From IMG/VR virus record IMGVR_UViG_3300035698_003521, positions 1 through 36,392 of that record: a stretch of DNA of 36,392 bases; one strand, written 5' to 3'. The position numbers and the translations under genes were made by a program. The number at the start of each line of letters is the position of its first letter. Position 1 is the first letter of the stretch. Source of the stretch: a virus. The notes beneath the pieces were generated by a model, which did no database searches, was not told where the DNA came from, and worked only from the letters and a program-made list of their open reading frames with translations. Positions 1 to 6,779 of the stretch are shown here, one piece after another.

Positions 1-168
1 GCGCAATCTTAGTAGTAATGCTGATACAAGTTCAAAGCAACAGTACGCTAGTGAGCCACTCATTATGGTGTATCTACAGGTGAGATAATAGAAATCAACG
101 AAATGGTAGTTGGATCAAATGGAGATGCATTAGATTTAACAATGAGTTTGATTTTCGTATTAGCATAA
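1..168 (+). pseudogene. 3' end of a tail/structural gene, apparently frameshifted
   Basis: Partial at the window edge. The last 38 codons (from 55, ending TAA at 166-168) read ATHYGVSTGEIIEINEMVVG and so on, closely matching the C-terminus of the gene at 868-1614 (ATHYGVVNGETVEVNETVVG). Upstream of position 55 that frame has several stops (TGA at 52-54, TAG/TAA at 10-18). The neighbouring frame is open from position 2 and ends in TAA at 89. The two frames would join near position 50-56, so the copy looks frameshifted, or the assembly has an indel there. After the stop the same frame stays open from 175 to TAA 274-276, apart from a TGA at 172-174, with no good start codon. Function unknown; by position and similarity it is a paralogous tail-region protein. 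Confidence 0.5.
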
Positions 169-271
169 GAATGAGAATTAGATGACAAAGATTTAGTATT
201 AGATCCGAACTTCTGGGAGTGTAAGAAGCAAATAACCATTTTCGATACAATTAAAGAATTATTTGAAATCT

Positions 272-279
272 TATAAATA
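272..279 (+). promoter_or_regulatory. T4-type late promoter (TATAAATA)
   Basis: The sequence TATAAATA is an exact match to the T4 late-promoter -10 element recognised by RNA polymerase carrying the gp55 sigma factor. It lies 42 bases upstream of the structural-type gene at 321. A gp55 homologue is encoded in this window (4208-4633), which makes use of this element plausible. No -35 element is expected for this class. Confidence 0.55.
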
Positions 280-320
280 CAAACCTAAATACTATAGATA
301 TTTATTATAGGAGAAATACA

Positions 321-611
321 ATGAAAACTATTCCCGTTACTCTGACTGCAACTGCACAAAGTGTTGCTACTCTAGTACTTGCGTCACTCTCAGATGTAGA
401 GCAGGATATGGTTGGTGATCGTGATGATCTTCGTACAAATACCATTATCCAAGCACTTGAGGCAAATGGTTCAAATGTTGAGTTTGGTAGTGAAACAGAT
501 CAAAGTGGATTCTTAGTTGCTGGTGGATCTGTCTCTCTAGAGAAAGCAAATCTAAACCGAATTTATCTTGTGGGTAATGGTCTTTCTGTTGTTATTCACT
601 TAATGGAATAA
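321..611 (+). CDS. small virion-region protein, 96 aa, function unknown
   Basis: Not recognised. It is an acidic, Gly/Ser/Thr- and Val-rich protein with alternating hydrophobic residues typical of an all-beta structural protein, and no membrane segment. The start has a clear ribosome site (TAGGAGAAATACA-ATG), and the same 18-base leader is repeated before the gene at 868. A late promoter lies upstream at 272-279 and the downstream genes on this strand look structural, so a virion or tail-fibre accessory role is inferred from context only. Confidence 0.6.
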   Translation: MKTIPVTLTATAQSVATLVLASLSDVEQDMVGDRDDLRTNTIIQALEANGSNVEFGSETDQSGFLVAGGSVSLEKANLNRIYLVGNGLSVVIHLME

Positions 612-614
612 AAT

Positions 615-857
615 ATGAATATAATTAATAACGGATTGGGTATATTTCCAACTTTTTCTACAGGTATATATAATCCAAATCTTGAGACTTCAATACCTGT
701 TCCACCAGAAGAGACGTTTTTCTTACTTCGAGAGAATGGTGATAAATTACTACAAGAAAATGGTGGTGGTATTGTTAAGGAATCAGTTTCGTTTAGTTTG
801 TTGAACGAAAATGGGGATGCACTTTTACAAGAGAATGGTAGTTTAATTTTAGTATAG
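615..857 (+). CDS. short ENG-repeat protein, 80 aa
   Basis: Starts 3 bases after the previous stop. The second half carries two copies of a repeat: LLRENGDKLLQENG (about residues 37-50) and LLNENGDALLQENG (about 62-75). This LLxENGDxLLxENG pattern resembles short repeats often found in phage fibre proteins and is probably a beta-strand repeat. The N-terminus is Gly/Pro/Asn rich with no signal peptide. There is no strong Shine-Dalgarno, so translation may be coupled to the upstream gene. It could be the stub of a larger fibre protein or a small virion protein. The function is not known. Confidence 0.55.
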   Translation: MNIINNGLGIFPTFSTGIYNPNLETSIPVPPEETFFLLRENGDKLLQENGGGIVKESVSFSLLNENGDALLQENGSLILV

Positions 858-867
858 GAGAAATACA

Positions 868-1614
868 ATGGCCGATGAGAAGATTTCTGCATTAACAGAA
901 CGTGATGCAAATCCATCTACTCAGTATATTGCAGCTTATGATTCGGAATCTGCGACTGATACATGGAAGGTGCTTTTAGATAAAGCATTGCGCAATCCGT
1001 GGCGATTTGTAGAAGTTGCTAATTACACAACAACTCCAAGCACCACAGCTATCACCACGGCCGATCTTCGTGGGTTCATTAGTGTTGGTGACGGGTTGAT
1101 GATTACGATTGGTGGCACTGCACAATACGCGAGAGTGAAAACGATTGCAGCGGCGGAGATTGTAATTCAAGGCCCGGAAATGGGCGGTGATATTCAATCA
1201 CTTTACTTTTGCGATCAATCACGACTTATCCCAATAGACATGACTTGTGCTGGCGCGTTCGATGCTGGTACTTCAACTTCACTTTATCAAACCACGATGG
1301 AAGCGAAATTTAACTGGCCTTTTGGAAATGCTTACTTAGTGGCATTTACTGGAAGAATCAACACAGAAGATACTGGAGCAGCAGATCCAAAGGTGAATGT
1401 AACTCTTGGAGGCGCAACTAATTTCGTAAGCACGAATGATACGAACAATGGAATCCAACCATCTACTACAGAATCAGATAATCCAGACGTTGCGATCAGT
1501 GCTACTCATTATGGGGTCGTAAATGGCGAGACGGTCGAAGTCAATGAGACAGTCGTAGGCACAAACGGTGATGCTGAAGCTCTTACCATGTCCCTCATCT
1601 TTGTATTGGAGTAA
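868..1614 (+). CDS. tail/structural-type protein, 248 aa
   Basis: The N-terminus (MADEKISALTERDANPSTQYIAAYD) resembles the opening of many phage tail-fibre or receptor-binding proteins, where a short ISALxE...D segment precedes a virion-attachment region. The rest is Thr/Gly/Asn rich and probably beta-structured. The C-terminal ~38 residues are shared with the broken gene at 1-168, so this is one of two related copies. The ribosome site AGGAGAAATACA precedes the ATG. Base composition is richer in G+C than the replication genes, which hints at exchange or different selection. A tail-fibre or minor structural role is inferred, not proved. Confidence 0.6.
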   Translation: MADEKISALTERDANPSTQYIAAYDSESATDTWKVLLDKALRNPWRFVEVANYTTTPSTTAITTADLRGFISVGDGLMITIGGTAQYARVKTIAAAEIVIQGPEMGGDIQSLYFCDQSRLIPIDMTCAGAFDAGTSTSLYQTTMEAKFNWPFGNAYLVAFTGRINTEDTGAADPKVNVTLGGATNFVSTNDTNNGIQPSTTESDNPDVAISATHYGVVNGETVEVNETVVGTNGDAEALTMSLIFVLE

Positions 1615-1617
1615 AGT

Positions 1618-2157
1618 ATGAGCCATTTATTTTTACCTAGAGCACGAAAGATTATCAGCGGTGACGTGGCACCTTCGCTAATTGCCAGCACTCCCTATAA
1701 TTGGACATTGCGTTGCAACCCGAAGGCTGCAACAGATCGTTACGCACAATACAATCCAAACACCTCAGGAACGCTCGGATATACAGCAGGATATTATTTT
1801 AGTGGTTCTTCGTGGGGGTTAGACAATTTATTTGTTCCGATTCATGAACTTGATGTTGGGGGCAATGTGGTATCATATGCAACTGGCTCATCAGGAACAG
1901 AACATAGAGTTGGTACAGTGGGGACAACTGAGCAGGGAACTGGTGCAATCTTCGCTAGTGGTGCTGGTGGAGAAATTCAAACATTTGCGGTTACTATGAA
2001 TGATGGAGTTGGGTCTAATGGGGGGGCAGTCAATGCTCAAGTAATTATTCGTTTAGGAGGTACTATAGGAACTGGGGATATTATAGCAGTATCTGAGTTA
2101 AAGGATTTTCCAACAACAACTACTGAATATATATTTGGAAACTTTGTTACACCATAA
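1618..2157 (+). CDS. structural-type protein, 179 aa, function unknown
   Basis: Follows the previous gene by 3 bases with GGAG at the end of that gene as ribosome site. The protein is very rich in Gly, Thr, Ser and Ala, with many short beta-type segments (for example GTVGTTEQGTGAIFASGAGG), as in tail-fibre tips and other exposed virion proteins. No enzymatic motif, signal peptide or membrane span is visible. The N-terminal residues MSHLFLPRARKIISGDVAP are short and basic. It lies between a fibre-like gene and a tail-assembly-like gene, so a distal tail role is likely but unproved. Confidence 0.6.
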   Translation: MSHLFLPRARKIISGDVAPSLIASTPYNWTLRCNPKAATDRYAQYNPNTSGTLGYTAGYYFSGSSWGLDNLFVPIHELDVGGNVVSYATGSSGTEHRVGTVGTTEQGTGAIFASGAGGEIQTFAVTMNDGVGSNGGAVNAQVIIRLGGTIGTGDIIAVSELKDFPTTTTEYIFGNFVTP

Positions 2158-2170
2158 AGAAGGGTAAGTA

Positions 2171-2554
2171 ATGAGAAATTATGAAAAACATTTCACGAAC
2201 GATCAAGACGCGTATGTTATCAAGCAGGTTTACCCAGACGGACGCAAGATCAAAGTGGATGAAGATCAAGGGCATCTGGTCAAGTGGCTTGCAGACGGGA
2301 ACACACCCGCAGAAGTTCCTTTCGTAGCTCCTAAGGTCGTGCCTGATACACGCACACCTAAGCAGAAGCGTAAACATGAGTATCAAGTGCGAACTGATCC
2401 GATACAGTCGGTAATCAATGGGTATCGCGCAGAAATTGAATATCTTCTGAGTCAGAGGTTAGATTCAAGTGTTGCAAAATCTGAGTTCGATGATGCGATG
2501 GCTGAGTGGTATAAGGAACGAGAAACAATTCGCAAAGAGATCCCAGATGCGTAA
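2171..2554 (+). CDS. tail-fibre-associated / assembly chaperone-like protein, 127 aa
   Basis: The N-terminal part (YVIKQVYPDGRKIKVDEDQG...LVKWLADGNTPAEVP, about residues 15-52) matches the pattern YPDG...I...D......WLAxGNTPxP. That pattern is common in small proteins encoded directly after phage tail-fibre genes, some of which act in fibre assembly. The C-terminal half (about 75-125) is charged and helical. It has a good ribosome site (AAGGGTAAGTA-ATG). It is the last gene of the plus-strand tail module and is followed by a terminator. It is visibly richer in G+C than the replication genes, suggesting recent acquisition together with the fibre genes. Confidence 0.5.
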   Translation: MRNYEKHFTNDQDAYVIKQVYPDGRKIKVDEDQGHLVKWLADGNTPAEVPFVAPKVVPDTRTPKQKRKHEYQVRTDPIQSVINGYRAEIEYLLSQRLDSSVAKSEFDDAMAEWYKERETIRKEIPDA

Positions 2555-2588
2555 GATAGTTTAATTTAAAACTCAATGTATGTTGAAA

Positions 2589-2622
2589 AAATAACCCCTC
2601 TCGTGAAAAAGAGGGGTTATTT
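2589..2622. terminator. bidirectional rho-independent terminator
   Basis: A 12-bp perfect stem (2589-2600 with 2611-2622; core ACCCCTC/GAGGGGT) with a 10-base loop sits between converging genes ending at 2554 (+) and 2643 (-). On the minus strand the hairpin is followed by a run of six T residues; on the plus strand by TTATTTC. A second partial copy of the right arm lies at 2627-2639. Confidence 0.85.
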
Positions 2623-2642
2623 CGAAGAGGGTTATTTTATCT

Positions 2643-2903
2643 TTAGTCTTCTAGGTCTAGTTCTATTTCTATATCTTTTACATATTCTGGTTCACTTGAT
2701 ACCATGACTGAATCAGGACCGGGACCGGGAACGCAGGTGCAACTTCTCTTGTTAAGGATTGCTATTTCATTCACAACTCTATTAAGAGAATATTGAAGCA
2801 ATAGATGATCCTTTCGAGTTCCATTAATTCCAGAAAGTGCTTGATCGATTAAACTAAGACAATCTTCAACACTCATGTCTTCCAATTTCTTTTGTTCTGC
2901 CAT
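2643..2903 (-). CDS. small hypothetical protein, 86 aa
   Basis: Not recognised. The first ~50 residues look helical (DMSVEDCLSLIDQAL...LLLQYSLNRVVNEIAIL). They are followed by a Cys/Pro/Gly linker (SCTCVPGPGPD) and a strongly acidic tail ending EIELDLED. There is no membrane segment. Its ribosome site AAGGAG overlaps the stop codon of the upstream gp47 gene, so it is the last, translationally linked gene of the minus-strand operon. The acidic tail is reminiscent of phage proteins that bind SSB or nucleases, but that is only a resemblance. Confidence 0.6.
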   Translation of the reverse strand: MAEQKKLEDMSVEDCLSLIDQALSGINGTRKDHLLLQYSLNRVVNEIAILNKRSCTCVPGPGPDSVMVSSEPEYVKDIEIELDLED

Positions 2904-2913
2904 TCTTTTCTCC

Positions 2914-4008
2914 TTATGCTAATGACTTATAATGATTATGTTTATTCTTAATTAAATTTATTACTTCCTTTGGATCAACACCATCGGGTAATTTATCACT
3001 AATATTACTTATCCAACTATTCACTACTTCTAAAATATCTGAATTATTATCAAATCCCCCAAATTCAGAATCTTCATCATCAAAAGATGCTCTATTATAC
3101 TTTACACTTAAATTAATAGGTTCCATCGATTTGAAGTAATTATAAACATCATCATTGCATTTTCCATATTCATCCATAATCAACCTAATAAAATTGCCGT
3201 TCACTTTATCTTTTATTTTATTAATTTGATCTTCATCTGCACTTTCAACGAAGGTCATGAACTTTTTAGGATCATCAATTTCAATATACTCGAATCTTGG
3301 TGCTTTATTTGGAATGAATTTATATTTCATCGTTTTTGTATTAATTTGATGCGATCCCTTGATATCTCCCACATCATTAAATGTTTGACTAATAAGTGAC
3401 CCAACATAGATTACAGGTTCTACTATCTTTCTCTTATGATAATGTCCACTCATAACCAAGGTATCTTTTGGAAAATCAGAAGGATTTAGTGCCAAATCTG
3501 TATTATTGTGTTCTCCATAGTTCCCCTCGATGTCAAAGTGACCAAATATAGCGTCATATGATTTTTTAAAGGCATCTATAACAATTTCTTTCTGTTCTTT
3601 GGAATCAATCCACGGTATGATCAAACAACTCTTGCCAGCAATTTTTATTTCGCTTAATTCGTTTATTATTCTTACGGGAGCAATCTCTCCATCTTCCGTA
3701 GGTTCAAACTTAAAGAATCGGCAATTTACATTAGATTCTTCGTTATTCTTATAATAAAGATCATGATTTCCAACTACAACCGTAACTGATCGAACTTTAC
3801 GAGATATGTTGATAAAGAAATCCATAGCATCGTTAAGAATACGATAATCCACAGATGTTCTAGAATCAAAGATATCACCCAACATAACAACATCATCATT
3901 GGGTTTTATACTTTTAATGAGTCGATCTAATTCATCCTTAAGAATCTTATGAAAGACCATACTATTTTTTCTTACCCCATAGTGCAAATCTCCAAAAACA
4001 TGAATCAT
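2914..4008 (-). CDS. gp47: gp47-like recombination nuclease subunit (Mre11/SbcD family)
   Basis: A metallophosphoesterase of T4 gp47 type, the nuclease partner of gp46 in the complex that resects DNA ends for recombination-dependent replication. The family motifs appear in order: GDLH (D7, H9), LGDIFDSR (D45), GNHD (81-83), GHFD (H157) and SGHYH (H189, H191), which together bind two metal ions. The length (364 aa) is close to T4 gp47. The C-terminal ~150 residues would form the capping domain and the gp46-binding region. The gp46 partner is on the opposite strand at 18452, so the two subunits are transcribed from different operons. Confidence 0.93.
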   Translation of the reverse strand: MIHVFGDLHYGVRKNSMVFHKILKDELDRLIKSIKPNDDVVMLGDIFDSRTSVDYRILNDAMDFFINISRKVRSVTVVVGNHDLYYKNNEESNVNCRFFKFEPTEDGEIAPVRIINELSEIKIAGKSCLIIPWIDSKEQKEIVIDAFKKSYDAIFGHFDIEGNYGEHNNTDLALNPSDFPKDTLVMSGHYHKRKIVEPVIYVGSLISQTFNDVGDIKGSHQINTKTMKYKFIPNKAPRFEYIEIDDPKKFMTFVESADEDQINKIKDKVNGNFIRLIMDEYGKCNDDVYNYFKSMEPINLSVKYNRASFDDEDSEFGGFDNNSDILEVVNSWISNISDKLPDGVDPKEVINLIKNKHNHYKSLA

Positions 4009-4215
4009 TTATTTCTCCTGATCATCCATCTTCTCGTAATCTTCATAAATATTATCTAAGATAGGTCTAAGATTCTCTACTACACTTCCGAGAACAAATC
4101 TTGCGAATGATCCCTTATCCATATTATGGTCTTCTATAGTATGAATTAATTCTGATTTAGATAAAGTGATAGAGACTCCATCTTTTCCATTCCAAATATC
4201 TTTTTTCTTAGTCAT
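4009..4215 (-). CDS. small hypothetical protein, 68 aa
   Basis: Not recognised. It is a charged, probably helical protein: a Lys-rich N-terminus (MTKKKDIWNGKDG), a central helix and an acidic C-terminus (DYEKMDDQEK). It overlaps the end of the gp55 gene by 8 bases and its stop is directly before the gp47 start, so it is translationally coupled on both sides. Its place between the late sigma factor and gp47 suggests a role in replication or late-transcription coupling, but the sequence gives no motif. It is too short and dissimilar to be called gp33 or another known co-activator. Confidence 0.6.
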   Translation of the reverse strand: MTKKKDIWNGKDGVSITLSKSELIHTIEDHNMDKGSFARFVLGSVVENLRPILDNIYEDYEKMDDQEK

Positions 4216-4633
4216 CTATATCCTCATTTGAATTTGTATAAAAAACATCTCTAGCTGCTGCATATGCTCGTACTTCTTGAATCATATGATCAGTCTTATC
4301 TTTTCTTTTTCGATTCTTATTTAATTGGTATCTCATTTGGTTGTAGATTATCGTAGTGATATAACTAAAACAAGAAGTTCCTCGATCTATATCAAAATTA
4401 TTATACTTCTGAAGTAATAGGAGCAGACAGTCTTGTTTAACATCTTCTTCGATCCCATACCACTTTAAGTTATTGAATTTTAAAGCAACACCATCTACAA
4501 TCTTAGAAAACATTATTGCCAGTTCATTTGATACTACCTCGGTTTCCTGACATCGTGCTACTTCTTCAATTAAAATCTTCTTGTCAACATAATGAGTTGA
4601 TTTATTAGTATTCTTTTTCCTTTTACTCGGCAT
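4208..4633 (-). CDS. gp55: gp55-like late transcription sigma factor
   Basis: A minimal sigma-70 relative that directs host RNA polymerase to late promoters. The segment from about residue 63 (EDVKQDCLLLLLQKYNNFD...) through DRGTSCFSYITTIIYNQMRY and the basic QLNKNRKRK matches sigma region 2, with the core-binding and -10-recognising helices. No region 4 is present, as expected for gp55. At 141 aa it is shorter than T4 gp55 (185 aa). It overlaps the uvsX end by 11 bases and the next small gene by 8. A TATAAATA element upstream of the structural genes (272-279) fits its expected target. Confidence 0.85.
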   Translation of the reverse strand: MPSKRKKNTNKSTHYVDKKILIEEVARCQETEVVSNELAIMFSKIVDGVALKFNNLKWYGIEEDVKQDCLLLLLQKYNNFDIDRGTSCFSYITTIIYNQMRYQLNKNRKRKDKTDHMIQEVRAYAAARDVFYTNSNEDIDD

Positions 4634-5726
4634 CGTCTCCCCCTAATGCTTCGGTAACATCAGGATCAAATACATCATTTAAGGAACTGTAACCATTTTG
4701 TTCCAACCATTCATTGATCTTTTCAAATGCCTCTTCATTAAAGACTTCTTTGTTATATAGATCCTTTTCATAAACCGTTTTGTCCGTTGCTGTTACCAAA
4801 AATCCTCTTGGTTTGTTTTTTATGACACCCGCATTGATTGCTACAGGTAGTAGTCCAGAATAAGGGTTCATACCCTCTTCGAATTTTAGACTAATTGTTA
4901 CTTCCTTTTCTTCTGGATACTCTCTGTTCTTAACAGTCTGTACCTTCATCTTCACACCAATATGCCCTGTCTTAGTGGCAACATCTCCGTTCTTCTTCGT
5001 TTTAGTTGGATCATCAATAGTATCTTTGTATTGAAGTCTGCTAAAATAAAGGATGATGTGAGAATTATAGATTGCCTTTGATCCACCAGACATTGTTCCT
5101 CTGGATTGGAACATAGCACTTGGGTCCATATAGACATGATTTGTAAATACAAATGGAAAATTATACTTACAACATAGTGAATTCATAACACGGAATGCAG
5201 AGTTCTGGAACTTAGCATTAGTGCCCATATCAGAAGCAACTTTTCCTTCATTGGCATCAGCAATTTCTTTATCAGATGCAAGATTGCCAAGTGAATCAAG
5301 ACCAACGAATAATTTATCCTTCGGTCCCCTTTGACTATAATACTCTTCGATAATTTTAAATGCCTTATTTCTAAATTCTGTAGTCGATCCTACTGGTACT
5401 CTATAAATTTTATCTGGATCACAACCGATTCTTTCATAGTATCCTGCTCTTACAGCACGTTCACTGTCAAAGATGAGACAATCGGTATATCCTGCATCTT
5501 GCGCACCCTTACATAAATGTGCGAGGAAGTAAGACTTACCAGTATTCGATTCTCCAGTTAGAGCAACGATAGAATCTTCCTTCATCCCAAAATGCACATT
5601 ACCACTCAAGATTGAATTAACAGCATAAGAACCAGTGTCAATACAACCAACGTCACCTTGTTCGGAGATTGATTGTATAGAATCAGATAATGCTTTTTGT
5701 TTTGATAATTTTTTAAGTAGAGACAT
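4623..5726 (-). CDS. uvsX: UvsX RecA-type recombinase
   Basis: The strand-exchange recombinase that forms filaments on single-stranded DNA and drives recombination-dependent replication. Walker A is GESNTGKS (residues 58-65), Walker B is KLFVGLDSLG (D144), and the L1/L2-bearing core follows (FTNHVY..., SGGSKAIYNSHIILYFSR). The C-terminus is acidic (DVTEALGGDDAE), typical of RecA-family tails. Length is 367 aa, close to T4 UvsX (391). The start has GGAGGG three bases upstream of ATG. A hairpin at 5744-5766 lies in the gap to the upstream SSB gene. It works with the gp32-like SSB next door and perhaps the UvsY candidate at 22967. Confidence 0.93.
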   Translation of the reverse strand: MSLLKKLSKQKALSDSIQSISEQGDVGCIDTGSYAVNSILSGNVHFGMKEDSIVALTGESNTGKSYFLAHLCKGAQDAGYTDCLIFDSERAVRAGYYERIGCDPDKIYRVPVGSTTEFRNKAFKIIEEYYSQRGPKDKLFVGLDSLGNLASDKEIADANEGKVASDMGTNAKFQNSAFRVMNSLCCKYNFPFVFTNHVYMDPSAMFQSRGTMSGGSKAIYNSHIILYFSRLQYKDTIDDPTKTKKNGDVATKTGHIGVKMKVQTVKNREYPEEKEVTISLKFEEGMNPYSGLLPVAINAGVIKNKPRGFLVTATDKTVYEKDLYNKEVFNEEAFEKINEWLEQNGYSSLNDVFDPDVTEALGGDDAE

Positions 5727-5743
5727 ATGCCCTCCAATTATTA

Positions 5744-5766
5744 GGGAGAGGTCAAAGACCCCTCCC
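5744..5766 (-). other. hairpin upstream of uvsX (attenuator or processing site)
   Basis: An inverted repeat with 10-bp arms, one mismatch and an AAA loop (GGGAGAGGTC / GACCCCTCCC on the plus strand). It occupies most of the gap between the SSB gene and uvsX on the minus strand. The downstream bases are TAATAATT rather than a long T run, so a partial terminator/attenuator or a transcript-stabilising stem is more likely than a full terminator. Confidence 0.5.
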
Positions 5767-5782
5767 GTAAATTTACTATTTC

Positions 5783-6697
5783 CTATTTTCCAAAGATTGC
5801 TTCGAAGTCCTCACTTCCTGTAGCCGGAGCAACTGGTGCTGCTGGAGCTTGAGCAGGAATAGGTTGAGGAACAGGAGCAGGAGCCGGAACTGATGGCAAC
5901 GTTCCTTGAACTGGTACTGCAACTACTGGTTGTGCTACAACTACTGGTACGGGATCTGGCAAGTGATTGGTAGCAACTGGAGCCTGCATTGGAAACTGCA
6001 TTGGTACTGGTTCATCATCCCAAGAAAGAGGTTCTTGTGTAGCTCCGGGTTGTGCTGCTGGATTTTGAGGAACAAAGTTATTCTGAACAGTTTGAGCCGG
6101 TTGTCCTACATTATACGTTTGTTGTTCTGTAACTGCTTGAGGATTAGAATACTGTTCCTGAGGTTGACCTGTGTAATTATCGTTAGTTCTTGGACTGTTA
6201 ATTCGGTTTGCGAAAGCAGCAAAATCAGAAATACGATATTCGTTTAGTTTTTCATAAACAAATTTACCATCAATCTGACTTGGTGCTTGGTCGAATCCAG
6301 AGGCATCATAATTTGGGAACCACTGAGTTCCATCCTTACTCTGAACCAACCTTGCTACAATATTAAAGTTATAACCTTGATTGATATCAAAATAATTAGG
6401 TGGTGTGTTCTCCTTAATTTGTTTATAAACAGTCTTCGACATTTCATACACGCCAACGAAACCATTCTTTTCAGGATGGAGTGGATCATTAATTACCAAG
6501 ACAGGAACAATCCATTTTTGAGAATTTGGGAATTTCGAACGAGAAACATCCTTCTCTACAATAGATTCATAAATTTGTTGATCCTTAAATCCCGGAAGGA
6601 ATCGAACATTAATAGTTACTGTTCCTAGTTGAGCAATTGTTGGGTAATCATTTTGTGTAACGGGACGATACCAAATGTTTTGACGATTTTGTTCCAT
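5783..6697 (-). CDS. gp32: gp32-like single-stranded DNA-binding protein without zinc module
   Basis: An OB-fold SSB of gp32 type. Matching blocks include VTINVRFLPG (27-36), KWIVPVLVINDPLHPEKNG (61-79), the YEMSKTVYKQIKE stretch (84-95) and FNIVARLVQSKDGTQWFPNYDASGF (111-135), like T4 gp32's VKQVSGFSNYDESKF. The T4 zinc-binding Cys/His cluster is missing: T4 has it between FLPS and the later strands, but here that region is short and Cys-free. A Pro/Ala/Val/Gln-rich linker spans about residues 180-295. The C-terminus is a short acidic tip (SEDFEAIFGK), the usual docking tail for replication partners. It has its own promoter at 6742-6768 and AAGGAG before ATG. Confidence 0.8.
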   Translation of the reverse strand: MEQNRQNIWYRPVTQNDYPTIAQLGTVTINVRFLPGFKDQQIYESIVEKDVSRSKFPNSQKWIVPVLVINDPLHPEKNGFVGVYEMSKTVYKQIKENTPPNYFDINQGYNFNIVARLVQSKDGTQWFPNYDASGFDQAPSQIDGKFVYEKLNEYRISDFAAFANRINSPRTNDNYTGQPQEQYSNPQAVTEQQTYNVGQPAQTVQNNFVPQNPAAQPGATQEPLSWDDEPVPMQFPMQAPVATNHLPDPVPVVVAQPVVAVPVQGTLPSVPAPAPVPQPIPAQAPAAPVAPATGSEDFEAIFGK

Positions 6698-6741
6698 GAC
6701 TTTCTCCTTTTCTTTTAATCAAATGTAGTTTATAAGTTTAT

Positions 6742-6768
6742 ATTATAACACATAAAAATCTTTGTCAA
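6742..6768 (-). promoter_or_regulatory. sigma70-type promoter for the SSB gene
   Basis: On the minus strand TTGACA (6763-6768) and TATAAT (6742-6747) are separated by 15 bases. The leader to the SSB start is about 40 bases, A/T rich and unstructured, containing ATAAACT/TATAAACT repeats. T4 gp32 represses its own translation by binding an unstructured AU-rich leader; the same could apply here. Confidence 0.7.
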
Positions 6769-6779
6769 CAACTTTTAAA

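Noticed and set aside
596-916. Minus-strand open frame of 106 codons
   Set aside because: It is antisense to two plus-strand genes with good context (ENG-repeat gene and its neighbours) and has no ribosome site or recognisable product.
5906-6628. Two plus-strand open frames of 113 codons opposite the SSB gene
   Set aside because: They mirror the low-complexity linker and OB-fold codons of the minus-strand SSB; Trp/Cys/Tyr-rich translations without motifs are typical of antisense frames.
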